This document shows, in pieces, positions 36,509-45,557 of a stretch of DNA of 64,000 nucleotides. The notes beneath the pieces were generated by a model, which had not been told where the DNA came from, searched no databases, and was given only the letters and a program-made list of their open reading frames with translations. The stretch covers positions 1-64,000 of the forward strand of contig JAXGGA010003915.1 of NCBI GenBank assembly GCA_038373865.1, given 5' to 3'. The position numbers and the translations under genes are program-made. Source of the DNA: Uloborus plumipes (Eukaryota; Arthropoda; Arachnida; Araneae; Uloboridae). Positions within the stretch are counted from its first letter, which is position 1. Each line of letters opens with the position of its first letter.

Positions 36509-37116
36509 CCTAAAAATTGCCTTCTTCGGCAAATGTTGCTGGTGGAAAACTTGAGCCAATATTGCAACATTCATATTATTTTTTTTAATTTTTAAATTGT
36601 TTTCAATGATGTCTCATGTTAAACTGTGTTGAAAAATCTCCTTACCCCCCCCCCACCCCCCCCAAAAAAAAAAAAAACAAATAGAAATATTATAGTTCAA
36701 AATAATATATTCCATACATTTTTTGCGTGAATTTTAAGATTAATTTTCTTACATTTCCATGATTTTTCAGCAATATTTATTTTATTACTTATGTATAATT
36801 ATTGAAATAATTACTTATCTTATTCTTAACATTTAAATATTTTTTGTTACTTCTTTGTAACTAAGTTTCACTAATATATTTATAAGACCAGTTATTATTT
36901 TTATTATTTTGTAAAAACGAGGGGAGGGAATCAAAGCCATTCGATCGAACTTAATCGTTTGGTAAAATTGCAATCTCAATCGTTATTTTGATTCTTTCTC
37001 CCACCCCAAAAACGTTAGTTCGGGTCACCTCTGCACATGTTTCCCTGTTTCAAAGAACACCCTTGAATTAGGAAAAGAGTTTCATTGTAACCCCTAAAAC
37101 CTGTGCACGCCATTTA
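36509..37116. other. AT-rich non-coding DNA
   Basis: Contains two adjacent C tracts (36645-36663). No gene. Confidence 0.5.
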
Positions 37117-37423
37117 CAGTAGAACTTCATTATTCTGTACCAATATCCAGGTCATCCGTGAATCAATGAAAGTACGGATTGAGCAAAATAACATATAAAC
37201 TGAGGCAATGTACATAAACTAGCGTTTAAAGCAAAAATTTTATTTTAAATTCAAGAGAATGAAACATAAAACTGCATTAATACATTACAAAAATACAAAA
37301 TACCTACCAGAGAATACATAACTGAGCTAACCCTCCATTTATTTATGCAGTATTTGCACCTATTAGTTATACGGATTAAGCGAAGTACGGTTTAATAGAG
37401 TTCGGATTAATAAGGGTTCACTG
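37117..37423. mobile_element. pogo/Tigger-like MITE, 307 bp
   Basis: The left end CAGTAGAACTTCATTATTC matches the right end read inward, CAGTGAACCCTTATTAATC, at about 14 of 19 positions. Internal words (acggattaagcgaagtacgg) are typical of pogo/Tigger-type ends. TA precedes the left end, but the right-hand TA is lost. No ORF. Confidence 0.5.
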
Positions 37424-37704
37424 TGATTGCTATTTGTGAAATTTAAACATTGTTTTTATGCTTTAAATGCTTTTCCACCGAAGTAAAAATTTTAACTGCT
37501 TGTACGGCAGGAACAAGTTTCAGTAGTTTGAAACATCTGATGGATAATTAGTTTTCCAAGCAAGAAGATAAAGAAACATTTCTTATTTTAAACTTCTTCA
37601 AAATTCTAATGCTTATTTTCCTGGTATTCAGTAAGTAGCTTTTATTTATGCACAAATTATTTAAGTAACACACATAACAAAACAAAATACAGAGTCATTC
37701 CATA

Positions 37705-38098
37705 GTGACTAACGTAACATGCAAAGCTGATTTTGTAACTGTTTTTACTTGTAACTTAAAGGACAAAAAATATTTTTTAGTTATGCTGGTGGATTTACAA
37801 TGTACATGGTATCTACGTATCATTTCTGCTAAGAATTTAAAACAAAATTAATGACAGTAGATATTTTTTCAACCAAAATAGCAACGTGACTAACGTAACA
37901 TTTTTGCAACCTTGAAAATGAATGCTCATGTTGTGAGGCAAACATTTCTCAAAGTTAAGCAAGTGTTAAAAATTGAATGATATATTTGAAAAATGTGTAA
38001 AGTAGCCTTCTAAATACATAAAGCACATTTATTAAATCTTAATTTTTTGTAGTCCTAAGTGTTACTTTTGCTCAAGATGGAGTGTGACTAACGTAACC
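37705..38098 (+). repeat. Three spaced copies of GTGACTAACGTAAC
   Basis: The word gtgactaacgtaaca occurs at 37705-37719 and 37886-37900, and with one change at 38084-38098, spaced 181 and 198 bp, all on the plus strand. The sequences between are not obviously homologous. It recalls the GTAAC words at 25.5-26.7 kb. Function unknown. Confidence 0.7.
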
Positions 38099-38713
38099 AT
38101 CGAATAACAAGCAGTAAACACACTACAAACTATTTATTATGGCTAATATCAGTGATAATTACAATACTTTTTAAATTTTTTTTAACTTCTTATATTGTAT
38201 GATTTTTATTTATTTATTTATTTATTTATTGGTACCTTTTTCACTTCGGTACTTTTCTTTCTTCGGCTAAGGTTGACATTTCTATGAAATGAACCGAAAC
38301 TAAAATATTGCTAAATCCTAATCGATACACGAGATGATATTTTGAAACGTTTTCTTAACCGCTCTTCTTGCATAAAAATCTTTTTAGCAGCTCCTTTTAC
38401 CACTTATGAGTGCAATTAAATGCGTAGGCTAATAGAGTTATGTGTTTATGTTCAAACACTTGAAATTCATTGCTATTTGAAGGCTCTTGGAGTGTAGTAA
38501 CTATGACATATTTACACTTCATTTTGTCACGTTTTAGTCATATTTGTTTTAAAACAGCAAATTGTTGAGACGTTATTATATTTGCGCAAGCTTTACGGCA
38601 CAAATTTGCATTAAAATGTGTAAGCGTGTTTTGGAGTTATAAGCGATGTTCTTTTTCAGGTCCTTCATCTCATTCTTTCAGGGAGTGGGAGGCGAAGGAT
38701 ATGTAATAATTAA

Positions 38714-40137
38714 CCCTACACTGCATGGTGTTGCCAATTGGCTACATGGACAATTTGTCCTCCTTATGAATAGCAGAATGTAGTCATAAGGCAACTCAAT
38801 GCATAAAAAGCAAGTATTGGGTATATTTAAAGCAATTATCATCATTTATCCTCCATACATGGCAGCACTGGTCTGTTACATGCTCTTAAATGAATCTATA
38901 TGGATAGCTTTTAAAATCACTCAAACTACCATGTTTTGAAATTATTTTTTACAATGAAATATTTTTCTTCGTCTTTTAAAAAAATAACATGAATAAAATA
39001 AACATTTATCTTTCGTTTAAGATGCGTTTTACATCAAAATAATTATTTGGAAAAAATCTAGGACATAATACACGTCTGTAGCCATTTGGCAACATTATGC
39101 AGTAAGCACCCAGAGAACACTTCGATTCATCTCTGTAGTTCATGAAGTATGTGCTTTGTTTATGTTTCGCGCTAGCTTCTTTCTCTTTTTGGAAGGTATA
39201 ATATAATCATGCGGACCCAAAAGTGGTACTTTCGGTTGTTCTACCGTTTATAAGACCTCGCAATTATCAATGCTTAGTTAATGTTCAACAGAGTGAACAA
39301 ACAAAAAATCAATAGGGAAAAGCCTTTAAAACGTGTTCATTTTAGATTTCAGTTAGCACAAACGTTGTGCTTACACGGACAAGTAAAGTCATTAATAATT
39401 TTAAAATATAGTTTTGAAAAAAAAAAAAAAAAAAACTAAAAAATACCTCTTACATTGAAAAGCGCTGTGATCATCACGGGTTTCCCTCTGATTTTCAAAA
39501 CTACTGAATATCCGCACTTAAGTTCACATGTACTTATAATACATCAATATGGAATACACTTTAGCCTTTAGTATTAAAAATAATATTAAATATATTACTT
39601 TTATATTTGCAAAGAACGTAAATTTTATCTTTTATTCAGAGTTACATACATACATACATACATACAAACAAACCCATATGTGAAATTAATAAAAGCGTAT
39701 TGAAAAGAGACCATTAGCTACAGAGGAACTAGAGTTACAAACCAAAAAAAAAAAAAAAAAGAGAAAAGAAAGAAAGCTTGCGCGAGAGAGCCTCCAAAAG
39801 ACATCAGATTTGACAGAATTGATCATCGGAAAGTACAAGTACATATAAAAAATAATGTAAAATTTCAAAATGTAAAGGATTATAAGAGTACAGTGCACCA
39901 AATGTTCAATTCCTCTATTTTTTTTACAAAAAAGAACTAATTTCAAGACTATCATTTACAATCATTTTTATCTGTTGAATGCATGGTGTAGCCATTTGGC
40001 AACAAAACTATTTTTAATTAGAAAGGGGTGAAAATTTAGAGTAAAATTTTTTTAAATATTTTTCCATGTTTTCTTATTACATTGACAAACACATATATTT
40101 TTTTTCTTCGAAAAATAAAAAATCATGCAGTGTAGGG
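38714..40137. mobile_element. TTAA-bounded 1424-bp non-autonomous element (family D)
   Basis: Perfect 14-bp TIRs CCCTACACTGCATG with TTAA at 38710-38713 and 40138-40141. The word gtagccatttggcaaca or a close form occurs near 39079 and 39990, and as gttgccaattggctacat near 38728 in reverse sense. No transposase-length frame exists, so it is a non-autonomous piggyBac-type element (inference from TTAA and CCC ends) or a nested pair of smaller copies. Confidence 0.8.
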
Positions 40138-40141
40138 TTAA

Positions 40142-40765
40142 GTACACATAAGTTTGAAATAAAATACAATATAATACAGTTTTTTAAGGATTAGATGATT
40201 CAAAACGGATTTTGGGTGGGGGAGCAAATTCTTCCTACTGCCCGCACTCTTCAATAAATAGCACATAACATGTTTTGTGTGTGTATGTGTTTTTAAATTA
40301 ATAAAAGTAAGCAAAGGCTGAAATTATACTTAATTCAAATTTGTGTGAAGGTATTTTAATAAAGGATAATTGAGTTACGACAAAAGATTCAAATCATAGT
40401 TTGTTTTAATGAATGAATAAATCATTCTAAAAGATTGCGTTTTGTAAAAACGAGAACCTCTAAAACTCATCCTAAATTTTCTGAATGAGAAAAGCAAGAA
40501 AAATAATATTAGTTTTAAACTGAATGACTGATACGTAAAGTTGATCAATTGTAAAATCAATGTAGTTCATAAATCCATATTGTTATAACTATTTTTTCAA
40601 TATTTCAAAGCAAAAGCGTACGAAATGAAATGTTTGCTGCAATAATATATATATATATCTATATTATATATATAATTATTATATAAATATTTATATACCC
40701 CTACCCCCTACCCCCCCCCTATACTATATCTATATATATCATATCTACTAGACTTATATATTATA
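40142..40765. other. AT-rich DNA ending in a (TA)-rich microsatellite
   Basis: From about 40645 the sequence is TA-rich with an inserted C-rich island (40698-40720). The Tc3-like element is inserted into this TA tract. Confidence 0.65.
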
Positions 40766-42327
40766 CAGTGCGTTTCGAAATGATAGGTCCACCAGTAAAA
40801 ACGAAAGTTATGCTGGTAAAAAAGGGTTGTATTGTGTACAAATTACTATATTACAAACTACATTACTTCATTCAATGTGAAATAATACATGAATAATATA
40901 CAAATAATAGGAATGATAAGAAAAACGAAAATTACATGAAACAACTGTTTCAAAAAGATAGGTCCACTGAACCAAGCATCGAATAAATGTTGAATTAATA
41001 AGAAATTTTTCTACCTTGTTTCTGAATAAGCTCATAAATCCTATTTGGCATGGTTTCTACAAGTTTTTTCAAACAATTTGTACCGATTTTTGACCATTCG
41101 GAGGAAATAGCCTTTTTTAAATCTGCAATACTGTTGTACTGCCTTCCGCCTGCATACACAGCTCTTGCGAGTATACCCCACAAGTTTTCCACCGGATTCA
41201 GGTCGGGACTACAAGGTGGCCAATCGATAATGTGTACACCATTATCCAGAAACCATTCAAAAGTGGACTTTGCAGAGTGCACAGGAGCATTGTCCTGTTG
41301 GAACATGAAGAATGGACCCCCAATGCGCTCTGATTGTGGAAGGAAATATTGTTCAAGCAGCTGCTGATAGCCAGCAGCATTTAAACGATTTTCTACAAAT
41401 GCTATATCAGTTTTTCCTGCACTTCCGAATCCGGCCCATACCATAACGCAACCACCTCCAGCTTGTCTCTTCGAGAATATCTGTCTATCGTTACGCAGAT
41501 CGTGCCAGTAACACTGCCAGCCATCTGGACCATCCAGGTTGAATTTCTTTTCGTCACTGAATATTACACGATGCCAATTTTGTTTCCAGGACATCACTTC
41601 CCGTGCGAATTTCAGTCTCTTTTCTATGTGCTTTTTAGTCAAGTTCGGAGTTGCTTTCCTCCTCACGTAAACTAAATTTCCGAGTTTCTTTGCCACTCTA
41701 TGGACCGTAGATTTTGATACTGAAGGGTTTTGTAGCCTGGCTAAAGTGGATAAGCTCACATTTCCAGATTTTAAGTCCTTTACTATGCTCCTTCTTTGTC
41801 GGGGTGTAACTTTTGATGGGCGGCCTGGTGACTTTTTACTGCCATAAGTATTTCTAAGTCGCAAAAAATTGTTCACAACATTATGCGATCTGTTTAGAAG
41901 CTTAGCTATTTCTCTATTCGATTTTCCACACTTTTTAAAAGCATCAATTTTTCCCTGCTCAACCAGCGAAAGACTGCAACGACGCCCCATTTTGCTTGAT
42001 TACAACGTGACATTCAAACCTGTTTAAATACCTTCACAGCAGCCAGCACTATCCCGCAGTAAGACTAAGCAACGATATTTATGCAAATATTTGGGAAATA
42101 AACGTGATAGGTGCAAATTTCTGAAGGTGGACCTATCTTTTTGAAACGGTCTGAAAATGAAAATTTGCATCAGATAAGAAGAAATGATTTATTTTTAAGA
42201 AATTTCATCAAACATAGTTATAACAATTACAGATATATAATCACTATCAAAAAAAGTGATTCTTATTCTCAATTAAGAGCCGAAATTGTGAAAAATAAGG
42301 GTGGACCTATCATTTCGAGACGCGCTG
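40766..42327 (-). mobile_element. Tc3-like element, 1562 bp, apparently complete
   Basis: Outer 28-bp TIRs (40766-40793 and 42300-42327) differ at two positions and begin CAGTGCGT / CAGCGCGT. TA is duplicated at 40764-40765 and 42328-42329. A second, perfect 21-bp inverted pair lies about 180 bp inside each end (40947-40967 and 42127-42147), sharing gataggtccac with the outer TIR. Two transposase sites per end at this spacing is the known arrangement of Tc3. With an open 331-codon transposase this copy could be autonomous. Confidence 0.95.
40995..41990 (-). CDS. Tc3-like transposase, intact 331-aa ORF
   Basis: Catalyses cut-and-paste transposition at TA sites. Residues 1 to about 120 form the paired helix-turn-helix DNA-binding region with a GRPSK linker (56-60) of the GRPR/AT-hook type. 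The catalytic core has D146 (FSDEKKF), D233 (QQDNAPVH) and E268 (SPDLNPVENLWG), with 34 residues between the last two, and GGGCVMVWAGF at 178-188. Length is close to Caenorhabditis Tc3A (329 aa), and the FSDEKKFNLDGPDG and NPVENLWGILAR blocks match that family closely. The ORF is intronless with no stops. The start is the only ATG that leaves both helix-turn-helix regions complete. Expression signals are not recognisable. Confidence 0.96.
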   Translation of the reverse strand: MGRRCSLSLVEQGKIDAFKKCGKSNREIAKLLNRSHNVVNNFLRLRNTYGSKKSPGRPSKVTPRQRRSIVKDLKSGNVSLSTLARLQNPSVSKSTVHRVAKKLGNLVYVRRKATPNLTKKHIEKRLKFAREVMSWKQNWHRVIFSDEKKFNLDGPDGWQCYWHDLRNDRQIFSKRQAGGGCVMVWAGFGSAGKTDIAFVENRLNAAGYQQLLEQYFLPQSERIGGPFFMFQQDNAPVHSAKSTFEWFLDNGVHIIDWPPCSPDLNPVENLWGILARAVYAGGRQYNSIADLKKAISSEWSKIGTNCLKKLVETMPNRIYELIQKQGRKISY

Positions 42328-42347
42328 TATATATATATATATATATA
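42328..42347. repeat. (TA)10 microsatellite between two Tc elements
   Basis: Twenty bases of pure TA separate the right end of the Tc3-like element from the left TIR of the Tc1-like element, and contain the target duplications of both. Confidence 0.9.
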
Positions 42348-43177
42348 CACTCAGGCACATTGAAAATAGCGACCCAAGAAGAAATCGTCGGATTGATCAG
42401 CGACTGCGTCTACAGTGGTGCTAAGCTAGATCAATGTGGAATGTCACAGATTGACAAAAAGTTGTGTTTAGTGATGAGTCTCGGTTTGTTTTAGGGACTG
42501 ATGATAACCGTGTACGGGTGTGGAGGCGCCCAGGTGAGCGGTACAATTCCTCCCACACTGTTCTACGTCACACTGCCCGCACAGCTGGTGTAATGGTCTG
42601 GGGGGCCATATCCTATGATAGCCGGTCCAATCTAATTGTGATGCACGGAAACTTAACCGGCCAACGTTACGTTGATGATATTCTTCGACCCCATGTAGGA
42701 CCTTTCCTAAATGGTCTCCCAGGGGCAATTTTCCAGCAAGATAATGCTCGTCCGCATACAGCAAGAGTTTCTCAAGACTTCCTACGTCATTTTCAGACTC
42801 TTCCATGGCCGGCCCGCTCCCCCGACTTATCCCCTATAGAGCATGTGTGGGATCAGCTAAAACGTCAGATGCCATCGTGTCACTCTGTGCGTGATTTGGA
42901 GTTGGCTGTTACAAATTTGTGGGCCCATCTGCCTCAGGACAACATCAGGCGTCTAATCAACTCAATGCCGGACCGTGTGGCGGCATGTATTGCAGCTAGA
43001 GGTGGTCCAACGCGCTATTGAAGTTGCTCTGTATTTGTGTCCTTGCACACCTTGTATTCGTTCAATTGTCTTGATTTTGAGATCAAGTGAATCTCTCATC
43101 TGTATCATTATGTGTATTAAATTTCATTTCAATCCGATGCTTTCTTCTTGGGTCGCTATTTTCAATGTGCCTGAGTG
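42348..43177 (+). mobile_element. Tc1-like deletion derivative, 830 bp
   Basis: Perfect 37-bp TIRs (42348-42384 and 43141-43177, beginning CACTCAGGCACATTG) with TA on both sides. A full-length relative would be about 1.5-1.6 kb; here the DNA-binding half of the transposase gene is missing and the catalytic half starts immediately inside the left TIR. It is therefore non-autonomous, but its ends appear mobilisable. Confidence 0.93.
42380..43021 (+). pseudogene. Tc1-like transposase, catalytic half only
   Basis: The frame begins at the inner edge of the left TIR (RNRRIDQRLRLQWC), has two stops (after QWC and after WNVTD, apparently from CGA and TGG codons), then stays open for 186 codons. In the open part D4 (FSDESRF), D93 (QQDNARPHTA) and E126 (SPDLSPIEHVWD) make the triad. 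I count 32 residues between D93 and E126, two fewer than in the Tc3-like protein next door. The N-terminal helix-turn-helix region is absent. It should be inactive as a transposase. Confidence 0.92.
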
Positions 43178-43321
43178 TATATTAAGACACGTTACACTCA
43201 AAAGTTCAATTGAAAACGGGTGCCCACGCTAAATATTTACGCCCATAACAGCTGGTTCTACCCTTCATAAAATACCCAAAACATCACCTAAAAACTCCTA
43301 TGGTAGACAGTTTTTTAAATT

Positions 43322-45493
43322 ATGAATCGCACTCGGTCAGGTTGGAAATCTAAGTTGTTTGGTGATTCATCTGATCTCAACTGCAATATGTTACCAACCT
43401 ACGAAGATGTTGGGAAGTATTACGAATTTAACCGTCATAAGTTAAAAAGTGAAAGGGATCTTAATAAAGAGCCATCTTACAAAGAAGTAGAGGACATTGT
43501 GGTAAAGAAAATAGAAGAAATTTGGACAAAGGCTTCCCTTCCTATAGTGCAACGCAAACGAGTAAAAGCTATGTTAAAAATCTACCACTTGAAATGTAGA
43601 AATCTTTTAAAATCCCATCCTAAAATCCCTAAGAAAAAATTAGAAGAGTTTCGCCGGGCTGGTAAAATGCTATTTGACATTTCATCTTGCAAATGCAAAG
43701 ATATTAATAACTGCATTTGTCCAAAAAACAAAAAAATTCCAAAGAGAGAAAAAAAGTTCCTAATAGATCAACGGAGCACTAGAAGAATGGTGATTGGAGC
43801 CGTAGATACTCCTACTACGAAAAAATTAACCAAAATTCTTAAGAGAAAAATACTGCAGGAGAAATCGGAGCTTCACACTCGAAAAGAACGTGCTGATTCA
43901 TCTTGTCTCATTACTTCATCTGCATCCAGTTCATTGGATACGGACAGTGAGGATGAGTTTCAAGGACCTAGACAAGCGTCTTCAACTACTTATATCAGGA
44001 AATCAACTTGTGCAAACTATACAGTAGACTTTAATTTGCTTTCCCGGACATGCGATAGATACGGGGTATCTGACCGGGCAGGAGCAGCTATTGCTTCTGC
44101 AGTTCTTTACCCCACCACTTCGGAAATTATTGATAAAAACATGCTTCGCCGGAAACGTAAAGACGCACGAAAATGTGCCCTGGACAAAGCCAAAGTTGAA
44201 CAAATACAAGCTTTGTATTTTGACGGAAGAAAAGATAAAACTTTAATTATATTGGAAAAGAATGGTAAATTCTATAGAAAAAGCATTACAGAAGAACATA
44301 TTTCGCTAATTATGGAACCAGAGTCTAAGTTCTTAGGCTATATCGCACCCGCCTCTGGTACTTCTAAATGTATAGAGCAAGAAATTAAAAATTTCTTTTT
44401 GGAATCGAAAATACCTATGAAGCCTTTGGTGGCAGTCGGATGTGATGGAACTAACGTTAACGTTGGTAAAAATAGAGGTGTCATACGCTTGTTGGAAGAA
44501 AGTTTAAATAGACCTTTACAGTGGCTCATATGCTTACTGCACATGAATGAATTGCCATTTAGACATTTGTTTCTCCACATTGATGGCAACACGACAGGAC
44601 CGAAGTCATTTTCGGGAACAATCGGTAAAGAACTAGAAAATTGTGAAAAAAATCCCGTTGTTCAGTTTGCGCCTATCCCAGCATACTTACCAAAGTTGCC
44701 CGTTCAAGACATTAGTACTGACCAAACATATTTGCATAGAATAGCATCGGCGGTCTCTACAGGCATATTTCCTGAGGAACTAACATACATGTCACCTGGC
44801 AAAATGTCTCACGCTCGATGGCTAACTCGTGCGAATCGAATCCTACGTTTGTATGTTTCAGTGGAATCTCCTTCTGAAAATTTAATAATTCTTGCGACAT
44901 ATGTCGTAAAAGTTTATGCTCCAATTTGGTTTGCTATCAAAAGCCACCCTTCATGTAAAGATGGAGCTCGGCACTTGTTCAAGCTCATCATTGCAACTCG
45001 GTATTTATCTACTGAATTGAAGGCCAAAATAGATCCCGTTATCCAAAGAAACAGTTATTTCGCACACCCAGAAAATTTGTTGATTGCAATGCTGACAGAT
45101 TCGGAGCAGTCCGTCCGTGAATTGGCAGTCCATCGGATTCTAGAAGCTCGTTGTGCTCAACAAAATAGAATCCGAATTTTTCAAATTCCTGTTGTTAACT
45201 TTGCTGCTGAATCTTACATAGACCTCATTGATTGGAAAAATATATCTGATCCACCAATACTAAAATCAGTTTCTGATGAAGATGTTCAACTGTTTGCTTC
45301 AGGAGCAAAACAATTGCCTTTACTACGTCTGCCATGTCACACACAGGCTGTTGAAAGGGCAGTTAAAACAGTGACAGAAGCTTCAGCTACATTGTGCAAA
45401 AAATCTGAAAGAGAAGGCTTCATAAAAAACCAACTGGAGTCTCGGAAAATTATGCCAAAGTTTGATAGTAAGAAGGACTTTCATGCTAATTAA
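43322..45493 (+). CDS. Intact 723-aa RNase H-fold transposase-like protein
   Basis: Single uninterrupted, intronless frame. Residues 1-220 are basic and Ser-rich with a CxC-x5-CxC cluster (C123, C125, C131, C133), a possible zinc site. The second half has the order expected of a DDE/RNase H-fold transposase with an insertion domain: D301 (ALYFDGRKDKT), D375 (VAVGCDGTNVN), C404-x2-H407 (ICLLHMNELPFRHL), H497-A-R499-W500 and E678 (CHTQAVERAVK). The C-x2-H and RW signatures are shared by hAT, P and Kolobok-type transposases. I recall large families of similar unnamed proteins in arthropods and cnidarians, but cannot check. AATAAA lies 59 nt after the stop. No convincing TIRs were found (weak GGGTG pair at 43218 and 45820). 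It is either an autonomous element of an under-described group or a domesticated gene; roles of the residues are inferred. Confidence 0.75.
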   Translation: MNRTRSGWKSKLFGDSSDLNCNMLPTYEDVGKYYEFNRHKLKSERDLNKEPSYKEVEDIVVKKIEEIWTKASLPIVQRKRVKAMLKIYHLKCRNLLKSHPKIPKKKLEEFRRAGKMLFDISSCKCKDINNCICPKNKKIPKREKKFLIDQRSTRRMVIGAVDTPTTKKLTKILKRKILQEKSELHTRKERADSSCLITSSASSSLDTDSEDEFQGPRQASSTTYIRKSTCANYTVDFNLLSRTCDRYGVSDRAGAAIASAVLYPTTSEIIDKNMLRRKRKDARKCALDKAKVEQIQALYFDGRKDKTLIILEKNGKFYRKSITEEHISLIMEPESKFLGYIAPASGTSKCIEQEIKNFFLESKIPMKPLVAVGCDGTNVNVGKNRGVIRLLEESLNRPLQWLICLLHMNELPFRHLFLHIDGNTTGPKSFSGTIGKELENCEKNPVVQFAPIPAYLPKLPVQDISTDQTYLHRIASAVSTGIFPEELTYMSPGKMSHARWLTRANRILRLYVSVESPSENLIILATYVVKVYAPIWFAIKSHPSCKDGARHLFKLIIATRYLSTELKAKIDPVIQRNSYFAHPENLLIAMLTDSEQSVRELAVHRILEARCAQQNRIRIFQIPVVNFAAESYIDLIDWKNISDPPILKSVSDEDVQLFASGAKQLPLLRLPCHTQAVERAVKTVTEASATLCKKSEREGFIKNQLESRKIMPKFDSKKDFHAN

Positions 45494-45551
45494 AGATGCA
45501 TGTTTTTATTGTAAATATATGATTATAAAAAATGTTTTTTGAATTATAATG

Positions 45552-45557
45552 AATAAA
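45552..45557 (+). promoter_or_regulatory. AATAAA polyadenylation signal
   Basis: It lies 59 nt after the stop of the 723-codon ORF in the same orientation. In AT-rich DNA this hexamer is common, so support is modest. Confidence 0.4.

Noticed and set aside
41050..41675. Plus-strand frames of 60-105 codons
   Set aside because: Antisense shadows of the Tc3-like transposase.
42111..42494. 127-codon plus-strand frame
   Set aside because: Spans the Tc3-like right end, the TA repeat and the start of the Tc1-like element; a chance join.
44003..44592. Minus-strand frames of 68 and 84 codons
   Set aside because: Antisense to the 723-codon ORF.
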